From: Lethocerus indicus
Lineage: Eukaryota > Arthropoda > Insecta > Hemiptera > Belostomatidae
Length of the DNA: 64,000 nucleotides
Direction: 5' to 3'
NCBI GenBank assembly: GCA_019843655.1
Contig: JACDQD010000002.1
Span: forward strand, 7,016,585-7,080,584
Made by a program: the position numbers and the translations under genes. Under the pieces are notes generated by a model. The model saw nothing but the letters and a program-made list of their open reading frames with translations, was not told the origin of the DNA and did not search any database. Numbering within the stretch: the first letter of the stretch is position 1; every line of letters starts with the position of its first letter. Below are positions 52,028 to 62,012 of this stretch, piece by piece.

Positions 52028-52080
52028 GAAAGAGAGGGAAGAGCGAGAGAGAGAGAGGGATGGAGGGAGGGCGGCGGGGC
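52028..52080 (+). repeat. GA-rich purine tract
   Basis: AGAGAGGGA and GAGAGAGAGA units end in GGAGGGAGGGCGGCGGGG. Predicted Ser/Leu-rich peptides through the complementary strand are repeat artefacts. Confidence 0.93.
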
Positions 52081-54657
52081 GCAGTGGAGGGACTCTCTCC
52101 AATGAAACTTTCCGGGTTGAACTTTTAATGAACTCGAGTACATTAAGAACTCACCGAGAGCGAAGGAGAAAAAAGAGAGTGGAACGTTTTTAGTTCGGCC
52201 CATGTACACCGGACAGAAGGAAGAAGGGAATGGCGAAGAACGTTAGAGGGCTTCAGGAAGTAGCGGTTACAATTATAACGCTGCGGAATGGTTAGTCCGG
52301 ACGCGACACGGTGTAATGGACATGCCCTGGTGAATTTTCAAGAAAAGCACTAAAAATACCTAATCTATAGCTGGCGCCTATTAGTTTATGTAAGCAGAAT
52401 GGTCTCATACAGCCAGGCTGGTTGTTCTCTACACGATCTTATTTATTTATTGACTCAGTAGCTTGATATACGTGATACGAATTCCCCTAGTAGACTTCTT
52501 CAAGAGGTTCAGTCATATTCCTTCTGCTCTCCCCTCTTTGTTTTTTCCTGCCCATGAGCTGAATATCTTCTCTAGAATGATCCTCCACTCTGTCATTGAC
52601 AGTATCCAACTATTTGACTTGGAATCAGTAGAAGTATCGCTCTCATACTGTCTGGCGGCTGCTTCTTAAAAATTAAGTTCTGAACCAAATAAATAATTGT
52701 GGCACAAACCAAAAGCAAAACCAATGTGGCAACCTAATTTAAATGAATATTGTAGTATAATCTGAATATATTGGTTAATTTTTCCTGAATTTAACAGCTC
52801 GGTAAACTAGGAGGATTCAAGTGAAGATCGCGGAGTAAATATCATCATTTCAACCGAGATATAATTACAATTACTGCGCTTTATCAAACAATTACCGTAC
52901 TTATAATGGAATTACTTAAAGCTAAAGTAAGGGTTTACCCTTTATCGAAGATTGGCGTGAGTGTTGGGGAAGGGGTTCTATGAAATTAATGGCCCTAGGA
53001 TACAAACTCATAATCGAAAACTAATAATGGGAGGTAAACACCGTTATATTGGAGGGGCCACGTGTGCTTAGTCTCCAGAGGTCAATTTCGATCCTACTAG
53101 AGGGGCTGACTTGAGTCCGAACATGTGATCGTCAATAATTTCTTAGAAATCTTACTTGAGTGGAAATTACTTGAGGTAATACCAACTAATTTTCAGCAAC
53201 ATCTAATAACGAATTTAAAAGTATTGCAGATGGAATAGGTTAAAACATTATAGTTTAATAATTAATGCTGTTTCTGCGTTTCTTTAGCACCAGATTTTCA
53301 CCAAACAGAATGAAGTGAATATTAAAATAATTACTTTTACACTCTGTAAAGGTCTATAAAGTTTATTTAAAGTTTTTTTCTAGTAGCTTGCTTTCTGCGA
53401 GTTAGCTGGCTGGATAGAAGCAGCATCTACTTCCCTGTTTTAAAATATGATTAAACTTCTTTTGATTTCTTTCGTGCAGTAATTCGTAACACCTGCTTAC
53501 AGTACAAGCCGCCAACTAATGGTCATTCATCAATTCAATAACGATTGTATCGCATTAATAATACGGCATTACTGTAAATAGTAGGTCCCGTAATAGGAAA
53601 TAAGGTAATAAGTGAATAGCTAGTACTCTAGTTAATTTCACAACTACTTAGATAGTGTTTCCTTCGAATATTCATCAAGGATATTTCTGAAGCAGCTTAT
53701 CAAGCCAACAAAAAATATATATACATTGAAATTGAAATCAATTCCTAAATATAAAATCAGTTCCTGGAGGGTAAATAAATTCATGAAAGACGGAATGATA
53801 ATCAAAGCCGTCTGAAGAAAGTACTGTAATTTCAGCACCTGTCGTGATATTCAACCTTGCTCTTTTATCACCAGTACAACGAAATCGAAGGAAACAATAA
53901 ATAAAATTCCTATATAAATTATAGCCTAAAAGAAAACTGTTGGTTTCCTTCCGCTTAGAATGTTTATTTTAATTGAGAAGGGATACCAATCGTTTATGAG
54001 TTATTTCCGGGGGGCTCACGTGGCGGCCACCACCTTGGGTTGCGACCGTGCCCCTTAATAAGTAATGGGGCTTAAGTGGCATCTTCCCGGTGAAAGGAAT
54101 TAGGTGAAATTAAGTTCCAACCACAAACGGGTTTAGTCGAAAATAAATTTCACCTTCGTGGGGAATTAGCTTTAAAAGCTCGGCCGCTCCCAAGGAAAAC
54201 TGGGTCATGTGCACGTCATGTATGGGTTAAAAAGTAATTGAAATAGAAACAATACGAAAATAATTACATAATCGATGAATACAGGAGCCTTTATTCTCAG
54301 ACAATATGTTTTACTGTTGAATGTAATCCATAATTTTGATAATGATTTATTCTTTAGGCTTCCCTCGATTCGAGCAGTACTTTTAATAATTATTAAATAC
54401 AAGTTTAATAGCATGTGAATTATACCAAGCATTTTGAAAGTTTTTAAAACTCACAAGAATGTGGACTTCCTTAGGTATTAAACAAATTAATTTAGAAGTT
54501 TTCGCACTGTCCATAATGCCGTAGTATATTTGACTTTTATGCTTAGCGATATTCAGAATACTCAATAACAGAGGATTGCTCAGTTAGCTATTAATAAAAG
54601 TTTTCTTCCACAACTTTCTATTCTATCTCTATTATTTGTTCCGAACACTTCATTGAA

Positions 54658-54788
54658 AAACTGTTCAATTAAACGACCGTTATTTCCGTTCACAGGGCCC
54701 CCCAACATACTATAAGCTGGGACTGAGTAGTGCTTTTTTATTTACAGGTGTGTATGGATGTACCCATTTGTTAGTTTGTGTTGACGGG
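54658..54788 (+). repeat. Left terminal inverted repeat
   Basis: This 131-bp arm matches the reverse complement of 55190-55320 at 122 of 131 positions, with no gaps. Confidence 0.9.
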
Positions 54789-55189
54789 TTTGTTAGTTTT
54801 GTGTTAAATTGAAAAAACCGGCCTTATTACTTTAAGCCTTTCTCACTAGTCAAACTTGATCTCCCACCACTCTTATTACTTGAGCTTAACAGGATACCGT
54901 CGCGAAGGGTGTAATTCGGTCCAGCTACAAATGACCCGAAGACGAATCCCCGGACACGCTGTTAATTGCCGGCGTTAATGTGGGCCGAGGGTGGCAGACA
55001 CGACCCTCCGACCACAACAACCTTTTCTTCCCTTTTATTCTCAACAATTTTCTGCAGATCGATACCACCCTTGTAGACTGATGGGGGGGGGGAGTCCCAA
55101 CCGCCTGATAATCTACAATAATTCGACCTTCAGTCGTTAATTATTCAGTGATCGCTTCCCACTTTCCCCCAATATAATGACACAGTACG

Positions 55190-55320
55190 CCCGTCAACAC
55201 AAACTAACAAATTGGTACATCCATACAGACCTGTAAATAAAAAAGTACAACTCAGTCCCAGCTTACAGTAGGTTGGGGGCCCCTGTGAACGGAAATAACG
55301 GTCGTTTAATTAAGCAGTTT
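55190..55320 (-). repeat. Right terminal inverted repeat
   Basis: The partner arm of 54658-54788. Mismatches are scattered through the arm, as expected for decay after insertion. Confidence 0.9.
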
Positions 55321-56814
55321 AGAGTATATTTAGAGTATTAAGCAGAGTGTTTTTATTCGTGCTAATGAGCTCAATATACCTAAACAGGAACAGCGAATTA
55401 CTAAATAGATTGTAATTGAGGCAATTTTCAACGCAAGTAAAGTTCTGTCATAGTTTAGAGCTAATAGTTGTCGTATTTCTGTGTACTTTTCCTCACACCC
55501 GATATAAAATCACGTCCATCGTGTAGAATCGCCATAATTTTCTTAAGTTTCTACATTCAAATTTTCTTTAAGGTTATAAAGATTGTCACTGGTCACACTA
55601 ATCTTGATTATTCTAGTATTTCCTATTTCCAATTATAGTCGAATATAGAGGCGAATTATTTTTTAAAGCGGTAATATGTTGGAGAGGTATTCCGGTCGCA
55701 GATTTTCGCCCTTCCAACTAGGAAGATGACCAGCTCAAATCGGTCCATCGGCTATTTCGGGTTACTGTAATTATTAGTGCTCGGCGCTCCTGATTCGTTG
55801 TGTTTTCACGACCCATTAAGGTACGGTAACGAGGTGGAACAATTTTCTGTTTTGCGTGAGTGTAAAAAAAAAGTGCCAAAAGGCTAATCTCGGCGCAAAA
55901 ACGTTTGTACATACAGTTTTTTATATAGTGCATATTCAAATGAGAGCCGCCGAGAGTTCGGGACATTAAAGGGGTCGTGCCCAGGGCACCGGGTGGTTAA
56001 ACATATCTAATTACAATCTACAAAACGGTTTTCACATTTAGAAATTGTTCGACCACGAGAATTTGCATTCTTATTGAATCCGTGTAAACACGAACAGCTG
56101 GAAAATTGAGTTTGAGGCCGGTTTTGAGAGGAGAGCATCCCGGTTAAACATCGGTTCATCCTCCTCCCACCAGAGCCAGCATCACCCCGGCCACCGTCCG
56201 TGTTATCTACCACCAATAACACTATCGTACAAGCGCACGCCGCCGGTTTAACTCAGCTCCGACTAGAATTCGTTAGAAAACGAAATAAATTAGTGATTCA
56301 TAAAGATATTGAAGCGATGGTTTCCCTTCTTCGACTCCTAACTAACCATATTATTGCCATAAATGCATTGCAGTGAATCGTTCGTAAAAGAGAGATATTG
56401 GAAATATCCAGTCTCTCAGGTGGAAAAATCAATATCAGACCGGAGCAGGAAATGTATTTATGTGGGCCACCATCGATATCCTCGACGAATCTACAGCTGG
56501 TATATACAAAAATCGAGATCCTCGCTAATAGATGGGGCGAATTCTCCGGCCGAGGGAAAAGAAAATTCTGCGGGGCAGAAAAAAAAATGAATATTGCGAA
56601 AAGGGGGGAGCTGTAGGGAGCGTATCTGCGGGGAATAAGTGAGAATGATGAAATGGAACCCGCCGGAATGGAAATAATTGAGGGGTGGGGGCCAGGGCAA
56701 ATGACGGGGCCACGACGAATGAAGGAGAAATGGACGGGGGGCTCCGAATGGGAAGCTCTGAATATTTAGAATTTTCAAATGGAAAACGCGCCTTAAACAA
56801 ATGAGAAACGGGAG

Positions 56815-56846
56815 TGGGGGCGGGGGCGGGGCGGGGCGGGGCGGGA
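56815..56846 (+). promoter_or_regulatory. GGGGC-repeat G-quadruplex motif
   Basis: Seven G-runs of three to five bases are joined by single-nucleotide loops (GGGGC units), giving a very strong predicted quadruplex on the plus strand. It lies just outside a generally purine-rich patch (56570-56880). Confidence 0.85.
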
Positions 56847-58618
56847 GGAGATGAATGAAAATACAGCCGGGAGGAGGAGAGGAGGTTGCGTCATTAGTAA
56901 GACTAACCGATAAAGATTAGTCGAAATGTATATATATACACCTTTAAACGCGTCCCATTAACGGGAGCGTCATTATCTTGAGATTTCCCGAAATCGTGCA
57001 GAACTGTACGCGTTACGGTGGGAGATAAATCAGGCGAGGTCCTGTAATAACATCCTCATTAAATGTGACTAACATTGGTCTTTACTGTACCGTTAAGTCA
57101 AAATATTATGGCTCCACCAATAAACATTATCAACCACCATCATAACAAGCAATATAAATAACCTATTATTTATTTGAAAAGAAGAATTTAGAAGAAATGG
57201 AACTAGGAACGTCGTAAACTAATATTGATAAGCCACCTGATTCCACGTGGGAATATCAATTTCATATTGACAATTGAAGATTCATAATTCAAACACGGAG
57301 TGATAGTGTAAGTAATTAGGCCGTTAGATCGCGAGCATCCCCCAAGGTATTAATATCGTTCGAGAGACCTGTTTCGGTGCACCGATATCTAAATATACCT
57401 CTTACATTTATCCTTTATAGCCATAAGTACAGCAATAAACTGTTGTGACTAGCGGCAACCTAAAATTACTAAATCCTGTCGTCGGATAAAAAATATTACT
57501 TTTTTAAATTAAATATAAACCCCCATTTAAAGTGAGCGTTTTTTTGTCTCAAATCAATTTCCGTGGGCTATATCCTTCTGCGAAGAAGAAACGGAAATTA
57601 ATATGAGAGCCGTTACGAGCCTTTGTATTACCCGCAATTCGGTCGGAGTAAGCAGAAATGCAGTAAAAGGGGTCGGTCGGAACCGGGAGGCCAACAATAT
57701 AAGTTTTATTGCGGTATCTGCGGCCGCCCCCGCCACCAATATCGCCGAGCGGCATCCACCTGAGACACAATCTTCTTGTATCTTTTATTTTAAATGACAA
57801 ACACGAGGATATAAAAAGATTTTTACTGCTTCTTCAATACGCTGCCTGTTGGGAGGGGAGGGGCGGGCCGTTTTAGGATGAGATTGAAGGCGTAAAAATA
57901 AAAAAACCGGTTGCATTTCGGTTAATGCCTGCGACGCACAAACCCTTACAGCTGTTGCGAACATTTCGTCCAAAATATGGAAGCGCAATTAGAATGTGCC
58001 CACCGTGAACTCGGGTATTATTAATAAACAAAAAAACGCGGTTCTTACAAATTAAAATTAGTCCAGTTTTTTTATTATAATGCGGGACAATTTTAACCGT
58101 ATTTTATTCATGAAGCTATTCACAATTCATATAGTTTTTACTGTTATTTCCTTAATTAATTCCTACTTCTAGCCCTTTATCTTATATGTTCTTTGCATTT
58201 GCCCTCTTCAAGCAGCCGAAATTTACAACCACGTCGAAAACCGGCTCAAGAGAACGAATTGACGATGACATAGAAAGTGTAGTAAATATGTGAGATAAAT
58301 GTCACGTAGGATTATATCCAAAAATAGGTAACTGTTAGATTCATTAAATAAAGCGTATTAAATAGAAACTTCTCATTTCAATACTTATTAAGTTTCCCTC
58401 ATGAATTATGTACGAAACAATGAAAATACCCATTTTAAAATACTTTTGGTAAATAATTCGAAGAGTGAAAATTCATCTTAAGTGTATTCACAATTTATGA
58501 AATAATACGCGATAGTTTTAATAACGAATTTCCCTGTTTTCCTATAACACTGAAATGTAGTTCATTAAAATATCGTACGTATTAGCCGTACGTTTATCGC
58601 TATCTACTTCGATAGGGA

Positions 58619-58642
58619 CGAAATTGAACGTGTTCAATTTCG
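58619..58642. other. Near-perfect 24-bp palindrome
   Basis: CGAAATTGAAC and GTTCAATTTCG are exact complements separated by GT. A second small inverted pair (CGTACG twice, 7 nt apart) lies about 45 bp upstream, so the patch 58570-58645 is palindrome-rich. It could be a dimeric transcription-factor site; none is named. Confidence 0.6.
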
Positions 58643-58791
58643 GCAGGGGTATTGAACAGGGACCGCAAATTTACCAACGAGAGTACTAATTAGAGCGTTT
58701 GTCGAATTAGCGAGTTCTCGGCAAGACCCCGTTGAAAAGCCCCCCTCAGCAGTGGATTAGAGATAAATGATTTGCTTTGGCTGACCTCAAT

Positions 58792-59065
58792 CTAAATATA
58801 ATGTTTCTCTTTCATCAGGCTATTTGACAACTCAGCTGACACCGCCCCATGTATCCGGTTACTAAAGCCTGCCCTACCCCCTTCACCCCCTTCACTCCCC
58901 ACCAACGGCTCATCAACCCCGTCCACTGTAACACGAGTCACTCCACTTGGCTCAGATGAGGGAGAGGCGAGGACAGAGACGGGGGTCATGGCGACAGTAA
59001 CCTGACTAACCAGAAAGGCATTTTCATTATCTTGTTCCTGGGAAATACGAACGGTCGGGCCCCCA
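58792..59065 (-). CDS. Candidate 3'-terminal coding exon, unknown protein
   Basis: The minus strand is open for 91 codons before a TAG at 58792-58794. A plausible acceptor (CTTATCAG) ends at 59066, which would start the exon at 59065 with one leftover base before the first whole codon. The predicted peptide begins GGPTVRISQEQDNENAF and ends ELSNSLMKEKHYI. It is hydrophilic and Ser/Gly/Glu-rich, with no recognised domain, and has a Gly-Glu run (GSEGGEGGRAG) near the middle. Mixed, protein-like composition makes it the best-looking unexplained frame here. Against it: the acceptor lacks a strong pyrimidine tract, no polyadenylation signal follows closely, and a LINE fragment lies less than 200 bp away in the opposite orientation, so this could be a mobile-element ORF remnant or chance. 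If real and not part of a transposon, it would be the 3' end of a minus-strand gene lying upstream of the Ig exon. Confidence 0.3.
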
Positions 59066-59251
59066 CTGATAAGAGATTAGCAAATAGTTAATCAAGTATC
59101 TAACTGTAATATATAAACTCTATAGGATAAACACCAACATTTTATTTTCTCTCACCTAACCCAACTAGCAATAGCAATCAATAGTTGCACTATAAGAATC
59201 CCGGGTATTGAGTAATAGTATTGATTAATATTTAATTTTATAAATGGCATC

Positions 59252-59431
59252 GTACACGACTTGGCCCGGACACCTAAACTGGACGGAATAATAGACAAAA
59301 TGACGACTAAACACAGAGACAAACTCCAGAACCACCCAAATCCCCCGGCATCTTCCTCCCGGCTACCCCGAAAACCCCACTGGCCACCCGAAAGCCGTAC
59401 CGCAAGGAGGAGGGTCCTCACGCCCAGCTAG
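59252..59431 (+). pseudogene. C-terminal fragment of LINE ORF2 (reverse transcriptase polyprotein)
   Basis: Fifty-nine codons plus TAG run without interruption from the LINE 5' junction. The peptide starts VHDLARTPKLDGIIDKM and contains HRDKLQNHPNPPA followed by a basic ARRRVLTPS terminus. A short helix, then an H-P-N-P core and an Arg-rich end, matches what I recall of the C-terminal tail of Jockey-clade ORF2 proteins, downstream of the reverse transcriptase domain. None of the endonuclease or reverse transcriptase catalytic motifs is present, because the copy is 5'-truncated. It cannot encode an active enzyme. The clade call rests on remembered motif similarity, not on a search. Confidence 0.65.
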
Positions 59432-59522
59432 AAGACCCCCCAACCAAAGTGAAAGTGAAACAGTGTAGTGAAAGCTGTGAATGTGCCAGTCAAAGTGCCT
59501 ATAGTGCATAGTGCTAACGACG

Positions 59523-59542
59523 GTATACGACCGGTCGTATAC
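59523..59542. repeat. Perfect 20-bp palindrome in LINE 3' UTR
   Basis: The sequence GTATACGACCGGTCGTATAC is its own reverse complement. It sits in the AGTG-rich 3' UTR of the LINE fragment. In RNA it could form a stem-loop or a dimerisation site; in DNA it may simply reflect the element's own structure. Confidence 0.9.
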
Positions 59543-60125
59543 TGTCGCCAGTGCCCCAGTGATCAGTGCACCGACACCGAGTTTCGCGACCAGTGTAGTG
59601 AATCCGAATGGCAAGTGCAAAGTGCGTGAATGTGTGTGTCTGTGCGAGTGAATGTAGTGAGTGTAGCTTAAGTTCTCGGGTTTTTATTGTATATTTTCCC
59701 GATTATCAATACAAAATTGTTAAATATTCACGAGAAATGTACCATAATATTTAAGTATATATATGTAGTAAGGCCAATAGGCCGGTATGCATGTAGGAAT
59801 CATCATTTGTATATTGTTTCATCGATGTATTATTGTATTTAATGAAATAAACTTGTTTGAAATTTGAAAAAATAAATAAATAAATGGCATCAATTAAATG
59901 CATAATTTGCCTGCAGAATCGGTAATCATTTTCCAAGGCATACAGTTAAGAACTCGTAAATGAAATTTTCATCAAAGCACTCCCCAGTCAAACGTCTCAG
60001 CGTGGAATGGTTAAATTATTAAGTTTCTAAAGGTTACTGATATGGAAAGAGGTCTCTACTGGGTGAATTCCTTACTTGTTGAAGTCGCCACATCAAGCAG
60101 AAGACAGTTTCAGAAGTGATTGTAC

Positions 60126-60270
60126 GAGAAAGAGGGAGAGAGCGATAGAAAGGGGAGAGAGGGGGAAATGAGAGCGCGATAGAAAAGGAAAGAGAAAGGG
60201 ATAAAAGAGAGAGCGAGAGAGAGAGGAGGGAGGGAGATAGTGATAGGGAGGGGGAGGGAGAGAGTGCGGG
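60126..60270 (+). repeat. AG-rich purine tract
   Basis: About 145 bp of nearly all-purine sequence, with GAGAGAGA and GGGAGGGAG units. Confidence 0.93.
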
Positions 60271-60556
60271 AGGGCCCTACTAGGGTAATTCGAACCATGG
60301 AAATAATTCAAACCTCAGACAGGAAGCGAGCACGATGGTGGGGGCTGGTGTCAACCCATCCCCTTGAATAAATGACGAGTCAGGAGGGGATGTTTTATTC
60401 ACAGCAGACGAGTCAGTCCCCCCTAAGGGTTTGTGAGAAGGGATCAAAGTAAGTGGACTTCCCAACCCTTGTCTTTCTCTCTGTCTTCCTCACCTACACT
60501 CCTCCCCGCCCTCTCACTGTCCCTCAAGTCCACCCTCCAAGTCTCTCTCCATCACT

Positions 60557-60559
<3 letters not shown>

Positions 60560-60594
<35 letters not shown>
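60560..60594 (+). repeat. (CT)n microsatellite
   Basis: An uninterrupted CT run of about 16 units inside a wider pyrimidine patch (60460-60660). It lies 300 bp from the AG-rich tract on the same strand, so the two could pair with each other. Confidence 0.97.
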
Positions 60595-60598
<4 letters not shown>

Positions 60599-61769
60599 CT
60601 CTTTTTATTGCTTACATCCCCATAACCAAATCTCTGCCTCTCTCTATCTCGCCCCCTCCTATTTTTTTAATTAAATTAGTTTTAATAGCTCCATTACAAG
60701 AGCTTATATGATAGTATATAAAAGCCTCTTGAATTTGTGCAATTCATGCAATTCATAATGAATGAAACTGGGCCGCCCTTGGTTGTGTACCGGAATTGCT
60801 TAGGTGTTAGATAGGTCCGGCTTTAACGGGCTAACCCGGTTCCAACATCCTTGGTACGCTGAATTATTCTATTACTAATTTAATTTTAATGTATGTCTAA
60901 GCGTTGCGTAAGTGTTTAGGAATTTTATTTAAATAGTTTAATGTACTTGGGGAAACTCCGAGGTTCGATACACCATTGATACGGTTGACAGAATTGATCA
61001 TTAAACTCCTTATTTTATGTACAAGAAGTTACAAATACATAAAATGGTAAATTCGCGGAATATAGTATTCAACTTGAAATTAATTACAGTATCATGAAAT
61101 CAAGCAAAAGAGTCGTCTTCGATGCCGTTCACTAATCAATCTTCGCTCACCCCTCGAAAACTATCCCCTACGTTATCTTTCCCCCTATCGATTTCTTCAT
61201 TCTTGAATCCCCGATGTTTCTATTTTCCCTCGGCTTCCTCCCCTCCTAATTCTACTCTCAATCTCGGCCTTAATACAGAACGCTTCTCGACGGCCTATCT
61301 ACCGTTCTATCTATCGGGAGCGAGTGACGGCCGGGGCGGAACAAGGTAAAGTGTGAAAGGTAAAGGCAGACGCCTTAACTCCTCAGCCCTCCCTAATCTG
61401 ACCCCTCGCCCACCCTTATCGGTAACTCCTCGGGGTCTCCCCTTACTAATGTTATCTAGCCCGACGTTGATAGTCCGGGAAGTAGCTGCATCTAGATAAC
61501 TGGCTCCACGATACTTAACAAAGAAGAAAAGGCCGGCGCATAAAGATAAAAGGACAGAAACAGTGTGCGCCGTAACGCGAGACGGGAATGTACGTTATTC
61601 CTACCGGATAAGATCGGAGGTACCGCCAGGCCGTGAAACAAAGGCGACCCCCACACAGTTTAGGGTAACGAAATGAGTAAAGATTTGCCAAAAACCGGTA
61701 ACGGGATATTCTTTGTGCGAAAGATAGAAGTTCGCGCCGGGGCAAAGATAAACACGGAACGTATGAGGA

Positions 61770-62012
61770 TGTAAACTTTATTTAGTCGGGGCGCACGAAG
61801 TTCGCCTTTCGCCCTTTTCGCGAAGACAAACAAAAGGAGTCTTTATTTACAAAAACACGAGAACTACACGGACTTTATCGCTAATCCGTATTCACGGGGA
61901 GACGCTTCGATTTGTATACTTTGTGATACACTACGGAGTTAAACATTGTTCGCGTAGTGAACAATGGGGCGCTCCGTTCACGGAATATACGAAAGTGAAA
62001 CGCCTCGTTACA
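61770..62012 (-). mobile_element. Weak solo-LTR candidate (TG...CA ends)
   Basis: Read on the minus strand, this 243-bp block starts TGTAACGAGG and ends AATAAAGTTTACA. It has TG/CA termini, a short TGTAA/TTACA inverted end and two AATAAA signals in its last third, a layout expected of a retroviral-type LTR. It also contains the hairpin at 61944-61966. Against it: the flanking 4-5 bp do not match (GAGGA versus CATTG on the plus strand), and no primer-binding site, polypurine tract or coding remnant adjoins it. Confidence 0.2.
61944..61966. other. 8-bp hairpin, 7-nt loop
   Basis: CATTGTTC and GAACAATG pair around GCGTAGT. It lies inside the weak LTR candidate. Confidence 0.6.

Larger units (their letters stand above)
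47862..54657. other. No gene seen apart from simple repeats
   Basis: AT-rich DNA around the purine tracts at 48.5 and 52.0 kb, with a C10 run at 50447-50456. ORFs up to 82 codons are unsupported. Confidence 0.5.
54658..55320. mobile_element. MITE-like element with 131-bp terminal inverted repeats
   Basis: Seen: 54658-54788 and the reverse complement of 55190-55320 align without gaps over 131 bp, with 9 mismatches (about 93% identity). The 401-bp interior has no sizeable ORF, so the element is non-autonomous. A hAT-like word, CAGGGCCCCCC or CAGGGGCCCCC, occurs 35 bp inside each end, but the inverted similarity continues outward past it and the flanking 8-mers there are inverted, not direct. 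No clear target-site duplication was found next to the outer ends, so the superfamily is undecided. Each arm also carries a splice-acceptor-like run (TTTTTTATTTACAG) and a TTTGTTAGTTTTGTGTT variant of the arm lies in the interior at 54789-54805. Confidence 0.85.
55321..58791. other. No gene seen
   Basis: Contains a purine-rich, GC-rich patch at 56.5-56.9 kb with the G-quadruplex motif, and another GC-rich patch at 57.6-58.0 kb. ORFs up to 95 codons overlap on both strands with no motif. Confidence 0.5.
59252..59880 (+). mobile_element. 5'-truncated Jockey-type LINE, 3' end with A-rich tail
   Basis: A non-LTR retrotransposon remnant inserted on the plus strand. Seen: the direct repeat ATAAATGGCATC occurs at 59240-59251 and 59880-59891, bracketing about 630 bp as a target-site duplication. 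The left junction opens directly into a 60-codon frame that ends at 59431. A 3' UTR follows, unusually rich in AGTG/GTGA words to about 59655, then an AT-rich segment with an AATAAA (within GAAATAAAC), and finally an (AATA)n tail touching the right repeat. Truncated 5' end, tail and duplication are the hallmarks of target-primed reverse transcription. The 3' UTR also holds a perfect 20-bp palindrome at 59523-59542. Little divergence of the two target copies suggests a fairly recent insertion. Confidence 0.85.

Noticed and set aside
61368..61392. tRNA-Leu/Ser-like A box on the minus strand (GAGGAGTTAAGGCG)
   Set aside because: No B box or paired arms follow within tRNA distance.
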